A stretch of DNA of 19,712 bases. Origin: Planctomycetota bacterium (GTDB lineage Bacteria; Planctomycetota; Planctomycetia; Gemmatales; Gemmataceae). The stretch spans positions 1 through 19,712 of the forward strand of contig JAGWVO010000016.1 of the NCBI GenBank assembly GCA_018970845.1, written 5' to 3'. Shown piece after piece: positions 1 through 6,908 of the stretch (positions are counted from its first letter, which is position 1; each line of letters opens with the position of its first letter). A program made the position numbers and the translations under genes. The notes beneath the pieces were generated by a model that was given only the letters and a program-made list of their open reading frames with translations, was not told where the DNA came from and did not search any database.

Positions 1-713
1 GATACCGCCATGGATTGCGCCGATTCATTCCTGAAGGGCGCGCATCGTCCCCTTTCAATCCAAAAACGCTTGTCAGCGATCGATGAAAGCTCAGGATCAT
101 GGGTGACCAAAACGATCGCCGTGCGGCGAGTCCCGCGGATTCCCTCAAGGATGCCCGTGATCTCCCGCGCGGCCATGCCGTCGAGGTCGCCCGTGGGTTC
201 GTCCGCGAGGATGACAGCCGGGTTGTTTGTCAGGGCGCGCGCAAGCGCTATGCGCCTTTTCTGTCCGCCTGAAAGCTCCGCGGGATAGGCATCCCACCGG
301 TCGCGAAGCCCGACCATGGCCAGAAGTTGCTCCGCCCTGGCAACCGCTTCGGCGTGGCTTTTGCCGGCCAGGACCGCCGGCAGAAGGATGTTGTCGAGCG
401 CCCTCAGGCCGGGGAGCAGGCCGCCATCCTGAAGCAGCAACCCGATTCCGGTGGTCCGGGCGGCATTGATCTCATTCACCGTCCGTTCGCGCCACGGCCT
501 TCCATCAAAGAGCACCTCGCCGGTTGTCGGTTCGCAAAGGCCGGCAAGGAGGGCCAAGAGAGTTGATTTTCCCGAACCTGAACGCCCGAGAATGGCGACG
601 CATTCCCCGGGATCGATCCGCAGGCTCACATCGTCAACCGCGACAATGGAACCTCGGGGAGCGGGGTAGCTCAGGGTTGTTCCCCTTGCTTCCAAGATAG
701 GCGGTGCGCTCAT
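1..713 (-). CDS. ABC transporter ATP-binding protein, LolD/MacB-type (3' end beyond window)
   Basis: This is the nucleotide-binding subunit of an ABC transporter; it should hydrolyse ATP in the cytoplasm to drive the FtsX-type permease encoded just upstream. All motifs are visible in 237 codons. Walker A is GRSGSGKST (about residues 43-51), the Q-loop is Gln95, the signature is LSGGQ (147-151), Walker B is VILADE (167-172) followed by PTGDLDG, and the H-loop is His205 in VTHD. The start is the ATG at 713, whose first bases overlap the permease stop (ATGA), implying translational coupling. The frame is open to base 1, so the stop lies outside the window; about 230 residues is a usual length for the family, so little is missing. 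The short subunit with a separate four-helix permease fits LolD/MacB-type mechanotransmission systems rather than small-solute importers. The family call is firm; the substrate is unknown. Confidence 0.93.
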   Translation of the reverse strand, partial: MSAPPILEARGTTLSYPAPRGSIVAVDDVSLRIDPGECVAILGRSGSGKSTLLALLAGLCEPTTGEVLFDGRPWRERTVNEINAARTTGIGLLLQDGGLLPGLRALDNILLPAVLAGKSHAEAVARAEQLLAMVGLRDRWDAYPAELSGGQKRRIALARALTNNPAVILADEPTGDLDGMAAREITGILEGIRGTRRTAIVLVTHDPELSSIADKRFWIERGRCAPFRNESAQSMAV

Positions 714-1945
714 GGGGCGTCGCCACGCAGGAGTGTCCAAGGCTGACGCCGCGCCGCGATCCATGCGGCGCACATGGCCGCCAGGACAACCGTCGCCGCC
801 ACGGCCAAGGCGCTGAGGAACGCAAACCAACCACATTCCGCATACGATGGCATGGCGAGCGTGATCGCCCGCTGCCTCAGGAAGAACCCCACCGTCCGGG
901 TGAAACCGGTGATGATCATGAAGGCCATGACGATTCCGGCAAAGGCTCCCGCCAAGGCGGCCAAGGCGGCCTCAACCGCAACCGTGACAACGATGTCGCG
1001 CCTGGGAACCCCAAGCGCGAGCATGGTGCCCAGTTCACGCCTTCGCTCCGCGAGCATTCCCGCGTAGGCCACCCCCACCAGTACCGCCGGGGCGACAAGT
1101 GCCACCAAAAGCGTGGCCAAGGAACTCCCGGACAGCGCCGCCACGGCCTGCCGCACCTCCACCTGGCTACCGCCGCCGGCGACAATCGCCACCTCGGGTA
1201 CCGAAGCCGCCGCGAAGCGGAGTTCCTCAAGTCCCCTGCCGGGCGCGAGCCTGATCATCGCCCCGCTCGGGAAATCAAGCGGATCTGCAGGGAAAGGTTT
1301 TCCGTCCGCCATGACCGCCTTCGCCCCGGCCAATAGGCGGGCAGTCTCTGGTCCGATGAACATCGAGCGCTCGAATGGCCCGGCTCCGGCAAGGCCGAGC
1401 CTTGCGTGCACCGTCGCCTCGACCCCCTGAAGCATGAGCCGCTCGCCCACGGCCTCCGGCCTGCGGCCACCCACGATCACATCCCCGGGGCGGAATGGCC
1501 GTTCGAGCCGTTCCTCCACCCAGGGTTGAACGGTCAGATCCGCTGCCGGATCAAAGACGATCAAGTCAATGGGCAGGTGGCCGCTTGTGTCAGCCATTTT
1601 CAGGGAGCGCTGGGCAGCGACCTGCCCAACCACCGGCAGGGCTGAAATTTTGGCGAGTGCCTGGGGGTTGATGACTGCCGGCCCCGGTTCAACAGTCAAC
1701 AACAAGGGGGTGAGGTTGGCGGTCACGCCCGCCGGCACGATGGCGGCATCCGCGCCCAGGCGCGCCATGCTTTGATCGAGCGACCGGCCGATCGACGCAT
1801 GGAACACAAGGGAACCAAAAGTGGCGGCCCCCGCCAGCGCGATGCCGGCCGCCAGGAATCCAAGCCTCCATGGGCGCCGGCCGACATCAATCACCGCCAT
1901 GCGGACCAACACCGGCAAGTGGTAGCCCGCGGCGCCCATCATCAC
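710..1945 (-). CDS. FtsX/MacB-type ABC transporter permease
   Basis: This is the membrane subunit partnering the ATPase encoded downstream. The layout is that of the FtsX/MacB/LolC fold. One N-terminal transmembrane helix (about residues 28-48) is followed by an extracytoplasmic domain of roughly 220 residues, then three helices in the C-terminal third (near 275-295, 320-345 and 375-395). The cytoplasmic stretch ERRRELGTMLALGVPRRDI is the typical coupling segment of this family. Such transporters move lipoproteins, peptides or other envelope molecules, or act mechanically on periplasmic partners. Three in-frame starts lie together: GTG at 1945, ATG at 1942 and ATG at 1939. The first two overlap the stop of the propeller gene (GTGA or TGATG), so expression is probably coupled to it. 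Operon context suggests service to the propeller enzyme, for example export or metal-site maturation, but that is inference. Confidence 0.9.
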   Translation of the reverse strand: MMMGAAGYHLPVLVRMAVIDVGRRPWRLGFLAAGIALAGAATFGSLVFHASIGRSLDQSMARLGADAAIVPAGVTANLTPLLLTVEPGPAVINPQALAKISALPVVGQVAAQRSLKMADTSGHLPIDLIVFDPAADLTVQPWVEERLERPFRPGDVIVGGRRPEAVGERLMLQGVEATVHARLGLAGAGPFERSMFIGPETARLLAGAKAVMADGKPFPADPLDFPSGAMIRLAPGRGLEELRFAAASVPEVAIVAGGGSQVEVRQAVAALSGSSLATLLVALVAPAVLVGVAYAGMLAERRRELGTMLALGVPRRDIVVTVAVEAALAALAGAFAGIVMAFMIITGFTRTVGFFLRQRAITLAMPSYAECGWFAFLSALAVAATVVLAAMCAAWIAARRQPWTLLRGDAP

Positions 1946-3540
1946 ACCGTGCAGCTGCGGCTGTACTTCAGTTGCTCAACGGTGGATGGCACGATCACGC
2001 AATCGTGGTGCCCGCCGAAATTCGGCATGTAGCCGACCTGTTCGAGGGTGTCCTGGCGGAACACGAACGCCCCGGATTCCATCCGCTGGAACCCTGAGAA
2101 GATCACGATGGCGTACTTGCCATCGTAGGTGGTGCAGGTTGTCTGGGCGTCGACGCCGATGTTGCGGAATTTCTTGATGATCTTCCACGACCTCGTGTCC
2201 ACCACCACCACATCCGACCGCATCGGTTTTGGCCGGAGCACGGTGAAGAAGCATTTCGTCCCGTCGATCGAGTAGTTGAGGTGGAAGGGGGAAGGAAATT
2301 CCCCTTGCCATTCCGGATCCTTCACGAAGGTCACACGCTTCCATTTGCGCGGATCGGGGTCGGAAGTGTCGAACACCGCCACATTGTTCGCCCTCAGGTT
2401 GTTCATCATGCACAGGAAGCCGCCATTGGGATGGAAGCCAGACTCATGGATGGGGTTGCCGACGGATGGCAAGTCGACCACCCATGTGTCGGGCGAATTA
2501 GATATCTTTTTGAGCGGAAAATTATCCTGCAAGCCCTCGTTGGCCTGGATGAAGCAGACCGGCTCCCAATTCTTGCGGTCGATGATGAAACCGCCTCCGC
2601 ACATCCGCAAGCCCATGAGCGAGAACCGGTGACCCGGGTCGTGAAGGCAGAAGTCGAGGCCGGTCAGGCCGCGGGGATCGTTTCCGGGGATCTGGCCGCG
2701 CTCCACCCTCAACTCGGCCATCGGGGCCATCTCGAAGTTAATCTTGTTGCCCGTTGTGCCCTGCAGGTCGTAGCGGCCGAGATCCAGGCTTGGTGACAGG
2801 CGCGTGAGGACGATACGCCCGCCCTTCATCCATGTTGAACCAAGGTCGTCGGCCTTGGGTTGCCAGTCGGCCCTGAAGGCGTTGAGAACCTTGGTTTTTT
2901 CCTCCCCGCGGGCGCGGGAAAAAAATGCCACGATGTCCTTTTGGCCGTCGCCGCAGGCGATTCCGGTTCCGTCCGGGAACGGAACAGTGTGCACGCCGAG
3001 ACCGATGCCGGTGGTTTCGGCAATGTCCTCCAGCAATTCCATTTGGCCTGTTTTGCCATCGTATCCCACGCGGTAGATATGGTTCCCCTGGCCCGCCTGC
3101 CCAAGCATCCCGTTCTCGCGAATCCTCGTGCGCAGACCGTACATGAGGACATTGTCGCCCCCCTGCGTGGTGTTCACGAACTCGAAGCCCTTGTAGGGAT
3201 CGCCCGAGTCGGCCGGAAACGCGGCAAGGTGGTGGGATATTGGGCAACTGTCGCCATAGTTCCAGTAGGAGATCCACGCGAGTGTTTTTTGGGTGGCCAA
3301 GTCCACGGCATGGGTGCCACCACCCAATTTTTGCGGTGTGAGCAGGATATAACGGCCCAACTGTTCCCTGAGTCCCTCGAAACGAGCGTCTTCCACACCG
3401 GAAGCCGCCATGGGTGCGGAGGCCGAGGTTCGCCCGCGCACATAATGAAAGGCGCTGAAGGCACCTGCACCGGCCAGGCCAGCGGCACCGAATCGAAACA
3501 GGTTGCGGCGCGAAAGCTTGGCTGAAAAGGGATCATTCAT
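1942..3540 (-). CDS. Thiocyanate dehydrogenase-like copper beta-propeller protein, Tat-exported
   Basis: A 532-residue secreted protein. It starts with a Tat-type leader (SRRNLFRFG, residues 9-17, then an Ala/Gly-rich hydrophobic stretch), so it should be folded, and probably metal-loaded, before export. The rest reads as a multi-bladed propeller. Landmarks are SHHLAAFP (102-109), FVNTTQGG (121-128), LGVH (181-184), DGQKDI (198-203), HESGFHPNGGFLCMMNNLR (365-383), PFHLNYS (418-424) and GGHHDCVIVP (509-518). From memory these match thiocyanate dehydrogenase of Thioalkalivibrio, a trinuclear-copper relative of the nitrous oxide reductase propeller that converts thiocyanate to cyanate and sulfur. 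His103/104, 184, 365, 370, 420, 511 and 512 are candidate copper ligands. No CuA cupredoxin domain is present, which argues against a true nitrous oxide reductase. The start at 3540 overlaps the preceding stop (ATGA). Family membership is likely; the actual substrate in this organism is unproven. Confidence 0.75.
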   Translation of the reverse strand: MNDPFSAKLSRRNLFRFGAAGLAGAGAFSAFHYVRGRTSASAPMAASGVEDARFEGLREQLGRYILLTPQKLGGGTHAVDLATQKTLAWISYWNYGDSCPISHHLAAFPADSGDPYKGFEFVNTTQGGDNVLMYGLRTRIRENGMLGQAGQGNHIYRVGYDGKTGQMELLEDIAETTGIGLGVHTVPFPDGTGIACGDGQKDIVAFFSRARGEEKTKVLNAFRADWQPKADDLGSTWMKGGRIVLTRLSPSLDLGRYDLQGTTGNKINFEMAPMAELRVERGQIPGNDPRGLTGLDFCLHDPGHRFSLMGLRMCGGGFIIDRKNWEPVCFIQANEGLQDNFPLKKISNSPDTWVVDLPSVGNPIHESGFHPNGGFLCMMNNLRANNVAVFDTSDPDPRKWKRVTFVKDPEWQGEFPSPFHLNYSIDGTKCFFTVLRPKPMRSDVVVVDTRSWKIIKKFRNIGVDAQTTCTTYDGKYAIVIFSGFQRMESGAFVFRQDTLEQVGYMPNFGGHHDCVIVPSTVEQLKYSRSCTV

Positions 3541-4184
3541 CGGTCTACTCCTCGGGAGAATGAAACGGATGTCGGATAAAGGGGGCAACCAGCGGTTGAA
3601 GTGCCGGGAAGCGCGTTCAAGATTTCTTCCGGAATCAGGTTCTGATGCCCCATGCGGTTGGTGATGTCCCGGAAACCCTGCCGCGACATTCCTGGCCAGA
3701 TGACCTCGGCCTCTCCGTTTGGCCTGACAAATGCCACGGCCCCCGCCTTGCTGATGCCCCAGGCTGCTGCGAGGCTGCTGTTGTCTTGAGCCAAAAACGG
3801 CGCAGTGAAGCCGTTTTTGGCTACAAAGGCACTCACCTGTTGGTCGGTACCCTCGATCACGGCAAGGCAAGTGGCTGTTAGCCGCAGATGCTGTTCCACC
3901 GCGTTGAAAAGGCGCGCGAAATCGTTGCTGCACTCGCAATCAGCCTTCAGGAATATCAGCACCGCCGGACGGTCATCAGGAAGCGCCACCCGTTTGAGCG
4001 CGTCGGGAAGATATCGTCCCGCCTTGGAATTGAGACTCGCGTAATCGTCGGGTGGCACGGCGTGTCGGCTCAATCGGCGTGTCCCATCGTGCTCAATGGC
4101 ATGCGCGCTGAAGCGGGTTCGCTTGACGATGGCGGCGACCATGACCAAGAGGGAAGCGACGGACAGGATGAGAATTGTCCGCAT
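3537..4184 (-). CDS. Membrane-anchored thioredoxin-fold protein with CEC motif
   Basis: A 215-residue protein with a single N-terminal hydrophobic helix (about residues 3-20, MRTILILSVASLLVMVAAIV) that should anchor it with the soluble domain outside. The domain resembles the AhpC/TSA-TlpA-like thioredoxin fold. The strand AVLIFLKADCECS (74-86) puts Cys83 and Cys85 where thioredoxins have CxxC and Sco proteins CxxxC. A later segment (FTAPFLAQDNSSLAAAWGI, 126-144) looks like the usual strand-helix with a cis-Pro position. Two more cysteines are Cys106 and Cys200. A CxC pair could act in thiol redox chemistry or copper transfer; the copper-enzyme-like gene directly downstream (ATGA overlap) favours a maturation role, by inference. 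No strong Shine-Dalgarno precedes the start. The C-terminal 25 residues have no recognisable function. Confidence 0.8.
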   Translation of the reverse strand: MRTILILSVASLLVMVAAIVKRTRFSAHAIEHDGTRRLSRHAVPPDDYASLNSKAGRYLPDALKRVALPDDRPAVLIFLKADCECSNDFARLFNAVEQHLRLTATCLAVIEGTDQQVSAFVAKNGFTAPFLAQDNSSLAAAWGISKAGAVAFVRPNGEAEVIWPGMSRQGFRDITNRMGHQNLIPEEILNALPGTSTAGCPLYPTSVSFSRGVDR

Positions 4185-4207
4185 GGATTATCTACATTCG
4201 GCTGATA

Positions 4208-4236
4208 ATTAAAGTTGGAAAAGGGAAGGGCCTGAA
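4208..4236 (-). promoter_or_regulatory. Candidate sigma70-like promoter for the copper-enzyme operon
   Basis: Reading the minus strand, TTCAGG (4236-4231) is followed after 17 nt by TTTAAT (4213-4208), about 24 nt before the thioredoxin-fold gene start at 4184. The -10 matches the consensus at five of six bases, but the -35 is poor. The surrounding DNA is clearly AT-richer than the neighbouring genes. No operator or riboswitch fold was recognised. Confidence 0.25.
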
Positions 4237-4278
4237 GCCGCATCGGCCGTAATCAAGGCAATAGTTACTCGGTTATTG

Positions 4279-4494
4279 CTATGCATCCGGGTCGATGTAC
4301 GCAAGTGACATATTCAATCCTGGTATTTTTCCGGCTGTGCATTGACCGCTGGGAGTGCGGTTTTGATAGTTGGTGCATGATCCGGCACACCATTGATTAT
4401 GGTTTTCATTCAGGACAAAGTATCGAGGCTTGGTCCTTTCCAAAACCTTGACCTTGATTACCTTAGGCTTGGGCGGCTTATTAAATAATTCCAT
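4279..4494 (-). CDS. Putative small Cys-containing protein, 71 aa
   Basis: An unrecognised short frame lies in the 322-nt spacer between the divergent transcription units. Its product would have a basic, Lys/Pro-rich first third (PPKPKVIKVKV, residues 7-17) and a polar tail with three cysteines and a nearby histidine (HNQWCAGSC at 31-39, then SGQC) ending in DPDA. It lacks a signal peptide and a transmembrane helix. Third-codon GC is near one half, lower than in the surrounding genes, so it is either transferred, a fast-evolving small gene, or chance. A purine stretch (AGG) abuts the ATG with no normal spacing, and the start is only 12 nt from the divergent transporter start, leaving no private promoter space. 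It lies on the operon strand, 94 nt upstream of the thioredoxin-fold gene. It is kept as a candidate only. Confidence 0.4.
   Translation of the reverse strand: MELFNKPPKPKVIKVKVLERTKPRYFVLNENHNQWCAGSCTNYQNRTPSGQCTAGKIPGLNMSLAYIDPDA
4454..4484 (+). promoter_or_regulatory. Candidate promoter for the EamA transporter-sulfatase unit
   Basis: TTGATT (4454-4459) is followed after 19 nt by TATTAA (4479-4484), inside an AT-rich patch (TTATTAAATAATT) that stands out from the GC-rich background and sits 22 nt before the first transporter start. The spacer is long by sigma70 standards. It overlaps the 5' end of the putative small protein gene on the other strand; if this is a real promoter, that gene becomes less likely. 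Confidence 0.3.
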
Positions 4495-4506
4495 CCTGAT
4501 GCATGC

Positions 4507-5430
4507 ATGCAAGGCGCGATGATCGGGAAAAATGCGCAAGTGACGCGCGCCCGACTTTTGTTGGTGGCCGCGGCGGTCTTGTGGAGCCTGTCGGGGGCCT
4601 TCACCCGTGTTATGACCACCGACACGACGGGCGTGATCGGTTTCAGCGCCCACGAACCGCCGATGTCGCCATTGGCCATGGCGTTCTGGCGAGTGTTGTG
4701 GGGCGGCCTGATCATGCTCCCCTTCGCCCGACCCACGCGCGCCTGCCTGACCTGGCGCCTGATTCCGGTGGGCCTCGCCTTCGCCTTCATGAACGCCACC
4801 TTCGTCTCCGCCTTGGCGCTTGGATCCTCGGCCAGCGCCGTGCTGCTTCAGTACACGGCTCCGCTGTGGGTCGCGCTCATCGGCTGGCTGGCTTGGCGGG
4901 AAACCATCGACCGGGCAACCCTGGCCAGCCTGGCTTTGGCCATGGGAGGCGTCGCGTGCCTGGTGATGGAGGGGTGGGAAGGAGGGAGCCTGGTTCCGGT
5001 GGCACTTGCCGTGGCCAGCGGGGTCGGGTTCGCCATGGTTCTGCTCGGCCTGGGCTGGCTCAAGGACCTTCCGGGAACCCCCGTAACGGTATTCAACTTC
5101 CTGACGGGGGCCGCCGTCTTGCTGCCGCTGGTTCTGGTTCAGCAGGCGCCATCGCCGGGGCAGGTGGCGTTCATGGCGGCGTTCGGGTTTTTCCAGATGG
5201 GCCTACCCTACTTGATGGCCGCCCATGCGTTGCGGGTGATGCCGGCCCGGGAGGCCAGCCTGATCACCCTTCTGGAACCGCTCCTCAACCCGGTTTGGTC
5301 TCGCCTTTTGGCCAAGGACGCGGAACCGGTCACCATCTGGCTGTTGCTGGGCGCGCTGGGAATCCTCGGAGCGCTCGTCATCCGCGCCATGCCTTGGTCG
5401 AAAAGGGAATCGCCTTCCTGCTCCGGATAG
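4507..5430 (+). CDS. EamA/DMT-superfamily inner-membrane transporter
   Basis: A 307-residue, almost entirely hydrophobic protein with about ten predicted helices in two homologous halves, the standard EamA layout. Characteristic stretches are VLWSLSGAFTRV near the N-terminus, LALGSSASAVLLQYTAPLWVAL ending helix 4, and in the second half FFQMGLPYLMAAHALRVMPAREASLITLLEPLLNPVW, in which the short-helix/ELEP-like segment is typical. Family members export or import small metabolites such as amino acids, sugars or nucleotides; the substrate cannot be read from sequence. The ATG at 4507 has no obvious ribosome site, while the ATG at 4519 has AAGG four nt upstream, so the shorter start (303 aa) may be the true one. 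Two sulfatase genes follow after 42 nt, suggesting co-expression, possibly transport of a breakdown product. Confidence 0.93.
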   Translation: MQGAMIGKNAQVTRARLLLVAAAVLWSLSGAFTRVMTTDTTGVIGFSAHEPPMSPLAMAFWRVLWGGLIMLPFARPTRACLTWRLIPVGLAFAFMNATFVSALALGSSASAVLLQYTAPLWVALIGWLAWRETIDRATLASLALAMGGVACLVMEGWEGGSLVPVALAVASGVGFAMVLLGLGWLKDLPGTPVTVFNFLTGAAVLLPLVLVQQAPSPGQVAFMAAFGFFQMGLPYLMAAHALRVMPAREASLITLLEPLLNPVWSRLLAKDAEPVTIWLLLGALGILGALVIRAMPWSKRESPSCSG

Positions 5431-5432
5431 GA

Positions 5433-5446
5433 TGATCACCTGATCA
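5433..5446. repeat. Paired TGATCA palindromes in the transporter-sulfatase gap
   Basis: TGATCA occurs twice, separated by CC, in the 42-nt gap between the transporter stop and the first sulfatase start. Each copy is itself a palindrome. It could be a small operator or a hairpin affecting sulfatase expression, or chance; no regulator gene is nearby to support it. Confidence 0.25.
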
Positions 5447-5472
5447 GTACGAACAAGCATCGGGAGCTTTTC

Positions 5473-6888
5473 ATGGCCCGGTTTTCCTTGGCGTTCATGC
5501 TGGCGTTGGGAATGATGGCGGCGCAGGCGCCCGCGGCGGACCGCCCGAACATTATCTGGATCATGGCCGACGACCTGGGATACGGCGAACTCGGCTGCTA
5601 CGGGCAGAAGGAAATTCCCACGCCGCGGATCGACGGCATGGCAAGCGAGGGAATGCGCTTCACCCGGTTTTACGCCGGAGCCACCGTCTGCGCCCCATCC
5701 CGCAGCGTGCTGATGACCGGACTGAACCATGGCCACACCCGCGTGCGCGGCAACGCCGGAAAGGCCAATCCCGGGGCCCAGGCCCTGCGCCCCGACGACA
5801 TCACGGTCGCCAAGATGCTGAAAGCCGCGGGATACACAACAGCGCTGGTGGGCAAATGGGGCTTGGGCGATACCGGCGAGGCGGAATCGGGCCTGCCGCG
5901 CCGGCAGGGATTCGATTCGTTCTTCGGGTACCTCAACCAGGTCCATGCCCACAACCATTTCCCGTCATTCCTGTGGCGCGACGAAAAGAAGGTTTCCTTG
6001 CCCAACAAGATTGTCGCGATGGGCGACAAGGGAGGCGGCTACGCCACCGAGGCCAAGGCCTTCGCCGACGACCTGTTTGCCGATGAAGCGGTCCGTTTTG
6101 TCAGGGACAACAAGGAAAGGCCGTTCTTCCTGTACTGGAGCATGGTGATTCCCCATGCCAACAACGAGCGCCGCTCCGCGCTTGGAAACGGGGCCCAGGT
6201 TCCCGATTTCGGCCCCTTCGCTGGGAAGGATTGGCCCGAGCAGGACAAGGGCCATGCCGCCATGATCCACCGCATGGATGGTTATGTCGGCCGCCTGCTC
6301 GACACCCTGCGCGAATCGGGCCTTGGACGCAAGACCCTGGTGATTTTCACCAGCGACAACGGTCCGCACAACGAAAGCAACCACAACCTTGGCCGGTTCA
6401 ATCCGTCGGGGCCTTTCTCGGGCATCAAGCGGAGCCTCACGGATGGCGGGATCCGCGTCCCCTTCATCGCGTGGATGCCCGGCATGGTGAAGGCCGGTTC
6501 GGTGAGCGATCATGCCGGCTACTTCGGCGACTTCATGGCCACGGCCGCCGGCCTGGCCGGCGCCCGGTTGCCTGAAGGCCTCGATTCGATCAGCATCGAA
6601 CCTGTCCTGCGGGGCGACACCATGTCCGTGAAGTCGCATGAGTTCCTCTACTGGGAATTCCACGAGGGCGGGTTTCGCCAGGCGGCCCTATACCAAGGCC
6701 GTTGGAAGGGGATCCGCTCGGGTTCACCGACCTCGCCAGTACGGCTTTACGACACGCAATCCGACCCGGCCGAGAAGGCCGATGTGGCTTCGCGCCATCC
6801 CGCGATCGCCTCCAAAATCGGAGACTACCTCAAGACCGCGCGTTCCGAATCGCCGGATTGGCCGGCCCAGTGGAAAGCCTCCCGGTAG
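5473..6888 (+). CDS. Exported type I sulfatase (arylsulfatase family), CAPSR motif
   Basis: A 471-residue sulfatase that should hydrolyse a sulfate ester outside the cytoplasm. A signal peptide occupies residues 1-21 (cleavage near AQAPAAD). Catalytic landmarks are intact. The metal site has Asp33-Asp34 in MADDLGYGE. CAPSR (73-77) supplies Cys73, which must be converted to formylglycine by a maturase not seen here. Lys128 lies in VGKWGLG, His228 in VIPHAN, Asp295-Asn296 in TSDNG, and Lys319 in GIKRSL. The C-terminal segment (LYDTQSDPAEKADVA) is the usual small beta domain. A good ribosome site, GGGAG, lies six nt before the ATG. The substrate is unknown; sulfated polysaccharide is common for planctomycete sulfatases, and pairing with a second sulfatase 20 nt downstream fits stepwise desulfation. 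Confidence 0.95.
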   Translation: MARFSLAFMLALGMMAAQAPAADRPNIIWIMADDLGYGELGCYGQKEIPTPRIDGMASEGMRFTRFYAGATVCAPSRSVLMTGLNHGHTRVRGNAGKANPGAQALRPDDITVAKMLKAAGYTTALVGKWGLGDTGEAESGLPRRQGFDSFFGYLNQVHAHNHFPSFLWRDEKKVSLPNKIVAMGDKGGGYATEAKAFADDLFADEAVRFVRDNKERPFFLYWSMVIPHANNERRSALGNGAQVPDFGPFAGKDWPEQDKGHAAMIHRMDGYVGRLLDTLRESGLGRKTLVIFTSDNGPHNESNHNLGRFNPSGPFSGIKRSLTDGGIRVPFIAWMPGMVKAGSVSDHAGYFGDFMATAAGLAGARLPEGLDSISIEPVLRGDTMSVKSHEFLYWEFHEGGFRQAALYQGRWKGIRSGSPTSPVRLYDTQSDPAEKADVASRHPAIASKIGDYLKTARSESPDWPAQWKASR

Positions 6889-6908
6889 ATCCCCAAGGAC
6901 ACACGACC

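Noticed and set aside
1942..3540. True nitrous oxide reductase (NosZ)
   Set aside because: There is no C-terminal CuA cupredoxin domain, no DVHHPH-type block, and length is shorter than NosZ; the C-terminus ends right after the GGHHDC block.
3541..3939. N-terminal extension of the propeller enzyme beyond 3540
   Set aside because: It would overlap most of the thioredoxin-fold gene and bury the Tat leader; the ATG at 3540 puts the twin-arginine motif at residues 10-11.
4259..4277. Palindrome AATAGTTACTCGGTTATT as an operator
   Set aside because: Only four outer pairs are Watson-Crick and the next rely on G-T pairing; too weak to annotate as a site.
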